A DNA stretch of 35,501 nucleotides from Bacteroides sp. (GTDB taxonomy: Bacteria; Bacteroidota; Bacteroidia; Bacteroidales; SM23-62). This document shows, one piece after another, positions 27,393 to 35,501 of the stretch (position 1 is the stretch's first letter; every line of letters begins with the position of its first letter). Below the pieces are notes generated by a model. That model saw only the letters and a program-made list of their open reading frames with translations, was not told the DNA's origin and searched no databases. A program made the position numbers and the translations under genes. The DNA lies in contig DAOWJB010000136.1 of NCBI GenBank assembly GCA_030640625.1, positions 1-35,501 of the forward strand. Direction: 5' to 3'.

Positions 27393-28208
27393 ATGAAGCA
27401 TTTTATTCTTTCTGCCATTTGGCTGATCGCCGCCTTTGCCATGACTTCATTCTATATCCCTGATCCGGTAAAAAAAATGGAAATGTCGGAAGATATTACC
27501 CTGACAATCCTTTATGATAATTATAAATATGAAAAAGGTTTTAAAAACAGCTGGGGATTCTCCTGCCTAATTGAGGGAACCGGTCAGACCATCCTTTTTG
27601 ATACCGGGGGCAATGATGGCAACCTGATGCATAATTTCAAGGCAGCAGGCAAGGATCCGAAGGAGGTGGATATGATCATATTATCACATATTCACGGGGA
27701 CCATACCGGTGGCATTACTGAATTCCTGGAATCTAAAACAGGGATCGATGTCTACATGCCTCACTCCTTCCCAGAAGAATTTAAAAATGAGCTGGTAAGC
27801 CTGGGAGCAAATCCCGTGATGGTACAGGATGCCAGAAAGATAAGTGATAAGGTCTGGTCCACCGGAGAAATGGGTAGCGAGATCATTGAACAATCCCTGG
27901 TGGTACAGAGTCCCAAGGGACTTATAATCATCACCGGTTGTGCCCATCCGGGAATTGAGAAGATCGTGGAAAAGGTTAGGGAAATGAAAGATGAGAATAT
28001 CTTATTGGTAATGGGTGGGTTTCACCTGCTCCGTACAGGGACAGATGTAGTGGAGGCCATTGCCAGGGAATTTAAGGACCAAAATATTCAGTATGCCGCC
28101 CCGACCCATTGCAGTGGGGATGGTACCAAAAGGGTATTTAAAGAAGTTTTTGGTGATCATTATTTACAACTGGGAACAGGGAAGGTAGTGAATACAGCCG
28201 ATCTCTAA
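27393..28208 (+). CDS. MBL fold metallo-hydrolase with N-terminal signal/TM (dihydropterin synthase-like MBL subfamily)
   Basis: ILSHIHGDHTGGITEFL (HxHxDH), VIITGCAHPGIEKIV-type segment, LVMGGFHLL, AAPTHCSGDGT. Confidence 0.9.
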   Translation: MKHFILSAIWLIAAFAMTSFYIPDPVKKMEMSEDITLTILYDNYKYEKGFKNSWGFSCLIEGTGQTILFDTGGNDGNLMHNFKAAGKDPKEVDMIILSHIHGDHTGGITEFLESKTGIDVYMPHSFPEEFKNELVSLGANPVMVQDARKISDKVWSTGEMGSEIIEQSLVVQSPKGLIIITGCAHPGIEKIVEKVREMKDENILLVMGGFHLLRTGTDVVEAIAREFKDQNIQYAAPTHCSGDGTKRVFKEVFGDHYLQLGTGKVVNTADL

Positions 28209-28216
28209 TAGACATA

Positions 28217-28238
28217 GCCCCGTCACCAGAGACAGGGC
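28217..28238. terminator. Possible stem-loop terminator between convergent genes
   Basis: GCCCCGTC-ACCAGA-GACAGGGC, 8-bp arms with one mismatch (a G:U wobble in minus-strand RNA); no strong T-tract. Confidence 0.35.
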
Positions 28239-28259
28239 CATTGTTTTCCGGGATAATAC

Positions 28260-28850
28260 CTAGCTCATTTTCCTGGTCAGCTTCTTTTTTGCCCGCTGAT
28301 AGCTTGCCGTTCCGGTTTTAACCTTTTTCTCAAGCCGGCTGAATTCGCGGGCCAGGCTCCTGATCTGTTTGCTCTTCTTTTTGCTTTCAATTGCTAAGAT
28401 CATGTCTTTCATTAATCTTTCCCTTTTCTTTTCCAGTTGGACTATTTCCTTCTTCTGCTTCTTCAGGGTTTTAAATGCCTTTGCCAGCTTCTTTGATTTC
28501 TTGGCTGATATCCTGGCCAGCTTTTTATCCTTTCCGCCGGAGGGTTTGCTTGGTAGCTTGGCGGAAGGTTTGGCTGGCGTGCTTGTATTGCTTTTTCCTG
28601 ACGGCTGGACCGGTGGTTTAGCGGGCGCCTTAGCTGCAGGGCTGCTGTTGGAGGGCTGTCCAGGCGATGCTTTTGTGGCAGCACTTGATGGTTTTGTAAC
28701 GCCGGTTGATGTTTTTGCCGGTGGACTGGTTGCTGCAGGGGGCTTTTGGGCAGTTGTTCCGGATGACTGTGTTGCAGGTTTTGCTGCCTGACGACTGGGG
28801 GATACGCCTGTAGATTTCTTTGATTTATCAGGCTGCTTGGTCTCTTCCAT
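28260..28850 (-). CDS. Low-complexity Pro/Ala/Ser/Thr/Lys-rich protein with Lys-rich helical C-terminus
   Basis: Disordered PAKPSAKLPSKPSGGK-type N-terminal half, then KKLAKAFKTLKKQKKEIVQLEKKRERLMKDMI; no signal peptide. Confidence 0.7.
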   Translation of the reverse strand: MEETKQPDKSKKSTGVSPSRQAAKPATQSSGTTAQKPPAATSPPAKTSTGVTKPSSAATKASPGQPSNSSPAAKAPAKPPVQPSGKSNTSTPAKPSAKLPSKPSGGKDKKLARISAKKSKKLAKAFKTLKKQKKEIVQLEKKRERLMKDMILAIESKKKSKQIRSLAREFSRLEKKVKTGTASYQRAKKKLTRKMS

Positions 28851-28948
28851 GACTTGGATTTTAATATTTTATCATATAAATGTAATCCATTTATTTAAAT
28901 TTAACATCTGGCATAGAAAAACTTAATATTGCAGATTGAATTCATCTT

Positions 28949-30046
28949 GTGCAGCATAAACTGCTTACATATCTTATAGGACTCTGGCTATCTGTGTTTC
29001 TTTCAGGACAGGCCCGGGCCATGTCAGACCAGGACAGTACAGGGCGGAATGTAAAATTTGCAGGATTTCCAGTGCTGGGGTATACTCCTGAAACAAGGAT
29101 CATGGGAGGGGTATACACGCAACTTTTAATGGGCGACCCCATGCTCAGACGTCCCTCCTCCCTGGGCTTGAGTCTGCTGGTCTCCCAAAACCGGCAATTC
29201 TCTATCAACCTCCTGCCGGATATCTGGTTGAAGGATAATACTTACAGACTTGCAGGTGAACTTAAGTGGCAATACTGGCCGGATAAGTTTTTTGGGATCG
29301 GGAACGATACCCGGAAGGAAGACGAGGAATACTATGTCTCAAGGATTGGGGGGATCAAACTGGATCTGTTGCGAACGGTGTACAGGGAATTATATGCAGG
29401 CATCCTGCTGGAGATTGAAAATAATAACATCGTAGAATATGACACAATCCCCCATGCTTCACTTCCGGATGGATCCATCCCGGGCAGTACACACTCCACC
29501 ATTTCGGGGATAGGCCTGACCCTGGCCTGGGACAACCGGTCTGATATACTGCTCCCCTCCTCCGGAGCTTACTATCAGTTCCGCCTGGTGTACTTCAACA
29601 GGGCGATGGGCTCCACCTACCCTTATACAAAATGGATCATTGATCTCAGAAAGTACTGGACACTCGGGACTGACCATCTGTTGTATGTGCAGGCCTACGG
29701 CAAGTTCCTATGGGGAAAGGAAATCCCTTTCAGGAATATGGCAATGCTCGGGGGAGATAAACTTCTGCGCGGGTATTTCAAGGGACGCTACAGGGATCAT
29801 AATATGTTTATCGGACAGGTCGAATACCATACACCATATATCTGGCGATTCAGCCTGGTAGCCTTTGCCGGTGCAGGTGATGTTTTCCATTCCGCAAGCA
29901 CAATCCATAGGATCAGGATCAAACCAGCCGGGGGTATTGGTGTACGTTTCAAACTGTTTCCCGACCGCCGGATGAATATCCGCCTGGATCTTGCCGCCGG
30001 CAGAGATGACCATGGATTGTACCTGAATATACTCGAGGCCTTTTAG
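28949..30046 (+). CDS. Outer-membrane Omp85/BamA-like surface antigen beta-barrel protein
   Basis: Signal-like N-term; GIGLTLAWDNRSDILLPSSGAYYQFRLVYFNRAMGSTYPYTKWIIDLRKYW; LLRGYFKGRYRDHNMFIGQVEYHTPYIWRFSLVAFAGAGDVF; GGIGVRFKL. Starts at GTG. Confidence 0.85.
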   Translation: MQHKLLTYLIGLWLSVFLSGQARAMSDQDSTGRNVKFAGFPVLGYTPETRIMGGVYTQLLMGDPMLRRPSSLGLSLLVSQNRQFSINLLPDIWLKDNTYRLAGELKWQYWPDKFFGIGNDTRKEDEEYYVSRIGGIKLDLLRTVYRELYAGILLEIENNNIVEYDTIPHASLPDGSIPGSTHSTISGIGLTLAWDNRSDILLPSSGAYYQFRLVYFNRAMGSTYPYTKWIIDLRKYWTLGTDHLLYVQAYGKFLWGKEIPFRNMAMLGGDKLLRGYFKGRYRDHNMFIGQVEYHTPYIWRFSLVAFAGAGDVFHSASTIHRIRIKPAGGIGVRFKLFPDRRMNIRLDLAAGRDDHGLYLNILEAF

Positions 30047-30078
30047 GATTCTAATAATCTTATAAAAGAATTATACTC

Positions 30079-31737
30079 ATGAGAAATACCGGTTTACTTA
30101 TCATGCTCCTCGCCCTTATCAGTGTTCATTGCACAAAAAATGAGAAAACAGGAGATCAGATCAGCACAAAGGACATCGCGGTGACGGAGAAACTTTTTGG
30201 ACTGGAATTTATTAAGGCTGAACGGGACAGCATGCTGCAAGGTGTCAATTCTAACCTTGAGTCCTACAGGAAGATCCATGATTTCAGCCTGGAAAATAAA
30301 ATTCCGCCCGCCCTGGTATTTAATCCTATACCACCTGGATTTCAGCCAGACCTGCAGAGCAGGCCTGTTCAATGGCCCATACCAGTCAAAGTGAGCATGC
30401 CAGAAGACATCAATGAGCTTGCATTTTATAGTGTGGCGGAGCTTTCTGCACTTATCAGAAACAGGCAGATCTCTTCCATGGAACTTACCCGGTTTTTTAT
30501 TGAACGGCTGGAAAAATATAGTGATACCCTGCAATGCCTGGTCACCCTTACCCCTGAGGTGGCCCTGGAACAGGCCAGGATGGCCGACGAGGAAATCAGC
30601 CAGGGTGGGTACAGGGGACCTTTACATGGTATTCCTTATGGTATCAAAGATCTTTTTGCTCACCCTGACTACCCGACAAGCTGGGGAGCCATGCCATTCA
30701 AGGACCAGGTAATCAATGAAAAGGCGGCAGTAATCCGAAAGCTGGAAGATGCTGGTGCTGTAATGGTGGCAAAACTAACCCTGGGCGCCCTTGCCATGGG
30801 AGATGTATGGTACGGGGGAAAAACACGGAATCCCTGGAACATGGAACAGGGTTCCAGCGGATCTTCGGCAGGCTCGGCAGCAGCGACTGCAGCTGGCCTG
30901 CTTCCCTTTGCCATTGGCACAGAAACCTGGGGTTCCATCGTCTCTCCAAGTAACCGCTGCGGGGTAACCGGGCTCCGGCCCACATTCGGCAGGGTAAGCA
31001 GGGCTGGTGCCATGGCCCTCTCATGGAGCATGGACAAGGGGGGACCCATATGCCGTTCCGCACTTGATTGTGGAATCGTATTCCAGGCAATAACAGGCCA
31101 TGACCCGGCAGATCCATCCACCCTGGATGTTCCGTTTAATTATGCCTCCATGAAAGATTTATCCTCGCTTAAAATCGCTTATCTCAGTTTTCTTTTTAAT
31201 GATGACCAGGACAACCGGGAGAATGACAGCCTATCGCTCGAAACCTTTAAAAAGCTGGGTATTCAGCCTGAAAAGCTGGATCTTCCTGATTCAATCCCTG
31301 TTGAAGCGCTCGCTCTCATTCTGGATACTGAAGCTGCAGCAGCCTTTGATGACCTTACCAGGAGCAAGCAGGATGATCTGCTGATGCGCCAGGGACGCAA
31401 TGCATGGCCCAATTATTTCAGGCAATCCAGGTTCATCCCGGCAGTTGAATACATCCAGGCCAATCGTATCCGCAGCTTGTTGATAAACAAGGTGAACGAA
31501 CTGGTCAGGGAATATGATGTGATCATTTCTCCCACTTTCGGTGGAGACCAGATGTTAATGACCAATCTCACAGGACATCCCTGCCTGGTCATGCCAAACG
31601 GATTTACAGAGCACGGGAGTCCTGCAAGCATCTGCCTGCTGGGAAATCTGTTTGAAGAAGGTACGCTGATCGAAGTAGCCCGCCACTACCAGCTGGCAAC
31701 GGAATTTGAAGACCAGCATCCTCCCTGCTTCCAATAG
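30079..31737 (+). CDS. Amidase (amidase-signature family), probable lipoprotein/exported
   Basis: HGIPYGIKDLF (Lys), EQGSSGSSAGSAAATAAGLLPFAIGTETWGSIVSPSNRCGVTGLRPTFGRVSR (Ser-cisSer region); N-term MLLALISVHC. Confidence 0.93.
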   Translation: MRNTGLLIMLLALISVHCTKNEKTGDQISTKDIAVTEKLFGLEFIKAERDSMLQGVNSNLESYRKIHDFSLENKIPPALVFNPIPPGFQPDLQSRPVQWPIPVKVSMPEDINELAFYSVAELSALIRNRQISSMELTRFFIERLEKYSDTLQCLVTLTPEVALEQARMADEEISQGGYRGPLHGIPYGIKDLFAHPDYPTSWGAMPFKDQVINEKAAVIRKLEDAGAVMVAKLTLGALAMGDVWYGGKTRNPWNMEQGSSGSSAGSAAATAAGLLPFAIGTETWGSIVSPSNRCGVTGLRPTFGRVSRAGAMALSWSMDKGGPICRSALDCGIVFQAITGHDPADPSTLDVPFNYASMKDLSSLKIAYLSFLFNDDQDNRENDSLSLETFKKLGIQPEKLDLPDSIPVEALALILDTEAAAAFDDLTRSKQDDLLMRQGRNAWPNYFRQSRFIPAVEYIQANRIRSLLINKVNELVREYDVIISPTFGGDQMLMTNLTGHPCLVMPNGFTEHGSPASICLLGNLFEEGTLIEVARHYQLATEFEDQHPPCFQ

Positions 31738-31818
31738 AACAATCTGGATGATCATCTTTATTTTTACGAGTTAATTTTAAATTTACTATATATTTACACC
31801 GCTTTCAATTTGCTGCCA

Positions 31819-33651
31819 ATGAAGTCCTCATTCATATACTATTTCAGATATGCACTATTTTTACTAGGCATCCAGGCTATTTTCCGCATATCGTTCCTGA
31901 TCATCTATCGTGATAATGCACATGGGATTGAGCTGTCAGATCAATTGTTGGCTATGGTCTATGGCTTGAAGCTGGATATTTCCCTGGCCGGCTATTGTCT
32001 CCTGATACCTACCCTGTTATTATTCCTGTCAAGCATAATCAAAAAACTTTCAGTTCAGCGCATCCTGGATATATACACATTCATCATCCTGCTTTTACTC
32101 ATCCCTCTGTTTTTCACAAACCTGGTTGTTTACAAATACTGGAACTTCCCCATTGACAGATCAATTTTTGATTATTTAAACACACCGGCAGAAATGTTTG
32201 CATCTCTCAATTTTATAGGACTGATTATCATTCTTGGGATTATTATCCTCGTCTTTTACCTGTCCTATTTTATATTCTATCGAAGATGGATTTCAAAACC
32301 ATTCATGGCAGGGCAAAAGGCCGGATGGATAGAACCGGTACTTTTCTTCTTGTTAATGCCATTACTTATCATACCCATACGCGGTGGACTGCAAACATCG
32401 CCTATCAATACGGGATCCGTTTATTTCCATCAGGAAGCCTATGTCAACCATATAGCCGTTAATCCGGTCTGGAATTTGATTTATACCCTTATTGAAGGCA
32501 AGAAGTTATCCCAGTCCGTAAGCTATATGTCCGATTCTGAGGCCAGTCAAATCATAAAGGAATTGCATGATAATAATGACGATCCCTTCCCCGTCCTGAA
32601 TAAGGAATCTCCAAATATTATAATCATTCTGCTCGAAAGTTTTTCGGTGCCAATTATCGATGAATTAAGTAAGGATAAGGAAGCGACACCAGAATTCAAT
32701 GCTTTGCTTCCTGAAGGTATCTACTTCAATAAGATGTATGCCTCTGGAACCATGACAGACAGGGCACTGGGATCCATCCTGGGGGGATATCCGGGGATTC
32801 CCGGCACCTGCGTCATCTATTATGAACAGAAAACCCAAAAAATTCCCAATCTGAATAAAAAACTCAAAGCTGATGGATATAATTCAGCATTCCTTTACGG
32901 TGGAGATATTGATTTTGCCCACATAAGGTCTTTTTTACTAACCAGTGGATTTGAGAAGATCATTTCCGATTATGATTTTGCACCATCGATTCCCCGGTCA
33001 AACTGGGGCGTGCCGGATCATATCCTTTTTGAACGCTTACTGGAAGAGACAGACAGTGCTTCTTCACCATTTTTCAATATACTGCTAACCTTGTCAAGTC
33101 ATACCCCCTTCGATGTACCGATGGAAACCGAATTTCCCGGGAATGATCTTACAATGAAATATTTAAATTCAATTTATTATACCGATAAGGCATTAGGAAA
33201 ATTTATTTCTGTGGCCAAGACAAAGGATTGGTGGGATGAAACATTGGTGATTCTGCTGGCGGATCATTGTTGCAGGGTAGGAAACCTGACAGAACATGAA
33301 GAAATGCGATTCAGGATCCCCATGTTATGGCTGGGAGGAGCATTAGCTGTCAGGGACACGGTGATCAATAATTTTGGCTCGCAGACAGACCTGCCCTACA
33401 CGCTGCTCAGCCAACTGAACCTTCCCCATAAAGATTTTAAGTTTAGTAATAACCTGCTGTCAGAGAATCCAAATTCATTTGCCTATTACACTTTTCATGA
33501 CGGTATTGGATTCATCAATGATAGTGCCTATGTTGTATTCAATCTTACAACAGATAGCTATATTATAGAGCAAGACAAGAATTCCGGAAAGGACCGGAAG
33601 AAAGGATTGGCATATCTACAATACCTCCTTGCGGATTTTAATAAGCTGTAA
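31819..33651 (+). CDS. LTA synthase (LtaS)-like sulfatase-fold phosphoglycerol transferase
   Basis: Multiple N-terminal TM helices; SPNIIIILLESFS, GTMTDRALGSILGGYPGIP, FLYGGDIDFAHIRSFLLTSGFEKIIS, WGVPDHILFERLL, LLTLSSHTPF, LLADHC. ATG 31819 preferred over TTG 31810. Confidence 0.92.
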   Translation: MKSSFIYYFRYALFLLGIQAIFRISFLIIYRDNAHGIELSDQLLAMVYGLKLDISLAGYCLLIPTLLLFLSSIIKKLSVQRILDIYTFIILLLLIPLFFTNLVVYKYWNFPIDRSIFDYLNTPAEMFASLNFIGLIIILGIIILVFYLSYFIFYRRWISKPFMAGQKAGWIEPVLFFLLMPLLIIPIRGGLQTSPINTGSVYFHQEAYVNHIAVNPVWNLIYTLIEGKKLSQSVSYMSDSEASQIIKELHDNNDDPFPVLNKESPNIIIILLESFSVPIIDELSKDKEATPEFNALLPEGIYFNKMYASGTMTDRALGSILGGYPGIPGTCVIYYEQKTQKIPNLNKKLKADGYNSAFLYGGDIDFAHIRSFLLTSGFEKIISDYDFAPSIPRSNWGVPDHILFERLLEETDSASSPFFNILLTLSSHTPFDVPMETEFPGNDLTMKYLNSIYYTDKALGKFISVAKTKDWWDETLVILLADHCCRVGNLTEHEEMRFRIPMLWLGGALAVRDTVINNFGSQTDLPYTLLSQLNLPHKDFKFSNNLLSENPNSFAYYTFHDGIGFINDSAYVVFNLTTDSYIIEQDKNSGKDRKKGLAYLQYLLADFNKL

Positions 33652-33656
33652 TTTTT

Positions 33657-34583
33657 ATGCAGTCAGAAATATTGAAGATCCTTTTCATCATCAATCCCAT
33701 TCTTGGAAAAAGGCTTGGAATAAATGTCAAAGGTCTCATAGCTGAAACCCTGGATCCGGCCCTTTTTGAACCTGCCATACTATACTCCGATTATCCCGGC
33801 CATGCCACAGAACTGGCCCGGCAAAACCTGGACAGGTACCAGGTAATTGTTGCCGGAGGCGGCGATGGAACGATCAATGAGATTGCCAGCCAGCTCATCC
33901 ATACGGACGTAATTCTCGGTATCCTGCCTCTGGGATCGGGAAAAGGGCTGGCACGATCACTGGGCATACCAATGGATATCAAAAAGGCCATTCAAACCAT
34001 TAACGACTTTACAGTTATGGAAATAGATACGGGCATGGCGAATCAATACAGATTCATAAATATTGCCGGCATTGGTTTTGATGCCAGGGTGGCCCATGCC
34101 TATGCCAATAAAACCGGCAGGGGGTTCTTCACCTATGCCATACAAACGGCAAAGCACTTGTTTCGATATGCCCCGATACCTGTACAAATAAGGACCGGCC
34201 AGCGGGAAATTTCGGTGAATGCTTTCCTGGTGTCTATTGCCAATTCAACCCAATGGGGCTACGGCGCACTTATCAGTCCGGATGCCAAAACAGATGACGG
34301 TATCCTGGACCTGTGCCTCTTGAGGAATTTCCCCAGGATATTAACACCTGAACTGCTAAGCAGGTTATTTAACGGATCCATCCATAAATCAAAATATGTC
34401 GAGATCATCCCCATAAAACAGGCAGAGATAACCGGGTCTGATAAATATATCGGACACATTGACGGGGAACCTGTCGAATTTACTGCACCACTCAACATTT
34501 CTGTGGACCCTTTGAGCTTAAAGGTTATTTGTGGCCAGCAGCCGGTCCGGGATCATCCCGGCCTCACCAACCAGAAAACCTGA
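33657..34583 (+). CDS. Diacylglycerol kinase / lipid kinase family protein (YegS/DgkB-like)
   Basis: KILFIINPILGK; VIVAGGGDGTINEIASQLI; LGILPLGSGKGLARSLGIP; NIAGIGFDARVAH; HIDGEPV. Confidence 0.93.
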   Translation: MQSEILKILFIINPILGKRLGINVKGLIAETLDPALFEPAILYSDYPGHATELARQNLDRYQVIVAGGGDGTINEIASQLIHTDVILGILPLGSGKGLARSLGIPMDIKKAIQTINDFTVMEIDTGMANQYRFINIAGIGFDARVAHAYANKTGRGFFTYAIQTAKHLFRYAPIPVQIRTGQREISVNAFLVSIANSTQWGYGALISPDAKTDDGILDLCLLRNFPRILTPELLSRLFNGSIHKSKYVEIIPIKQAEITGSDKYIGHIDGEPVEFTAPLNISVDPLSLKVICGQQPVRDHPGLTNQKT

Positions 34584-34625
34584 GCGCAAATTACCCCATG
34601 ATTAATTCAAATATGCAAAATTTAA

Positions 34626-34648
34626 TGTGATGTGATGTGATGTGATGT
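34626..34648. repeat. Short tandem repeat: four TGTGA units plus partial TGT
   Basis: Direct reading of TGTGATGTGATGTGATGTGATGT in the intergenic region before the GntR gene. Confidence 0.85.
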
Positions 34649-34699
34649 TTTATATTTTTTTGTATATTGCCATTCACATAACCAGGAATCTCCAGGAAC

Positions 34700-35501
34700 A
34701 TGCCGGCAGCGTCCAAAATACCACATATCCCCATCTATCAGCAACTATTTGACAGTTACCGACAATCAATCATTACACAAGAGCTTAAGCCGGGTACCCG
34801 GATCAATTCGATAACTGAAATTCAGCAAAAACATACTGTTTCGAGAGAGACTGCCAAAATTGTACTGAAAAAACTCGCAGAGAACGGATTGATCATCCAG
34901 AAAACAGGAAAGGGATCTTTTGTAGCCGATCTCGGACCAAGAAAAATGAAATGGGCTGTGGTGGTCCCATTCTTCTCTTCCTACATCGAAAATTTGCTCG
35001 AATTGATTAAAACCGAAGCCGGGAACAATAATAGGGGATTGGAACTCTATGTAGATTATAACAATCCAAAAGAAGAGATCCGGCTGGTAGGTGAGTTGAT
35101 TAACAAACGCTATGAAGCTGTCATCGTCATCCCTGTTTCTGATGAGACGAGCACTGCTGGATTTTACAGAAACCTGACATCCGGCGGTACGGTGGTAACC
35201 CTGCTGAACCATACCATGGCAGGTTCACATTTTACCTATGTAATACAGAGCTACGATCTTGGTGTGAAAAGAGCTGTCAAATATCTTGTTTCGAGAACAG
35301 GTAAAAACCTGCTGTTTGTAAAAAACAGGGTCTGGGCAGAAACCAACATGGTCCAGGAACTTATGGAAAGTACGTTCAGGAGTTTTACAGATGAAGAAAT
35401 TTCCGGGCAGAAGGCGCTTGCATGCGGCCATCTTGGTGAAATTGACAGAAATTATATTGAACAAAATAACATCGGAGGAATATTCTGCTGTGATGATATG
35501 G
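34700..35501 (+). CDS. GntR family transcriptional regulator with LacI/periplasmic-binding-like effector domain (truncated by window edge)
   Basis: MPAASKIPHIPIYQQLFDSYRQSIITQELKPGTRINSITEIQQKHTVSRETAKIVLKKLAENGLIIQKTGKGSFVAD, then WAVVVPFFSSYIENLLELIKTEA...AVIVIPVSDE...GGIFCCDDM. Open to the edge, hence absent from the ORF track. Confidence 0.93.
   Translation, partial: MPAASKIPHIPIYQQLFDSYRQSIITQELKPGTRINSITEIQQKHTVSRETAKIVLKKLAENGLIIQKTGKGSFVADLGPRKMKWAVVVPFFSSYIENLLELIKTEAGNNNRGLELYVDYNNPKEEIRLVGELINKRYEAVIVIPVSDETSTAGFYRNLTSGGTVVTLLNHTMAGSHFTYVIQSYDLGVKRAVKYLVSRTGKNLLFVKNRVWAETNMVQELMESTFRSFTDEEISGQKALACGHLGEIDRNYIEQNNIGGIFCCDDM

Noticed and set aside
28369-28791. 140-aa hydrophobic plus-strand ORF
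   Set aside because: Mirror translation of the Lys/Pro/Ala-rich gene; the hydrophobicity comes from reverse-complement Lys/Glu codons.
30669-31121. Overlapping 150- and 134-aa minus-strand ORFs
   Set aside because: Antisense to the amidase signature region, which has clear coding evidence.
1-35501. CRISPR arrays, tRNA/rRNA genes, IS elements, prophage or toxin-antitoxin modules
   Set aside because: Looked for by eye on both strands; no spaced repeats, tRNA-like sequence, transposase or phage proteins were found. A dedicated scan (tRNAscan-SE, ISfinder, MinCED) would be needed to be certain.

Overview
This is a protein-coding window from a Bacteroidota-type genome, judged from a T9SS-type C-terminal tail, LytS/LytTR and PAS-hybrid kinases, and AT-rich TAnnTTT promoter-like boxes. 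I found no rRNA, tRNA, CRISPR array, transposase or phage module. About 28 genes or gene remnants are supported: SnoaL-like protein, sulfatase, two GNATs, PhzF, DUF362 protein, paralogous lipoproteins, AGCS symporter, STAS-like protein, two PAS-rich hybrid histidine kinases, a proline-racemase-family protein with an ornithine-cyclodeaminase-family partner, MATE, FtsX/MacB-type permease, patatin, LytTR regulator with LytS-type kinase, two tandem lipoproteins, an MBL-fold enzyme, a Lys/Pro/Ala-rich protein, an Omp85-like protein, amidase, an LtaS-like phosphoglycerol transferase with a DAG/lipid kinase, and a GntR regulator running off the right edge. The most notable observations are: (1) two genes 2.2 kb apart that are each interrupted by a single in-frame TAA with perfect colinear continuation; (2) a two-gene module whose catalytic-residue signature points to trans-3-hydroxy-L-proline degradation; (3) an LtaS-like transferase directly coupled to a lipid kinase in a Gram-negative; (4) a four-gene operon pairing two paralogous lipoproteins with a LytS/LytTR two-component system; (5) a DUF362 protein that combines N-terminal TM helices with a T9SS-like tail. 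I saw no clear, wholly undescribed multi-gene defence or mobile system.
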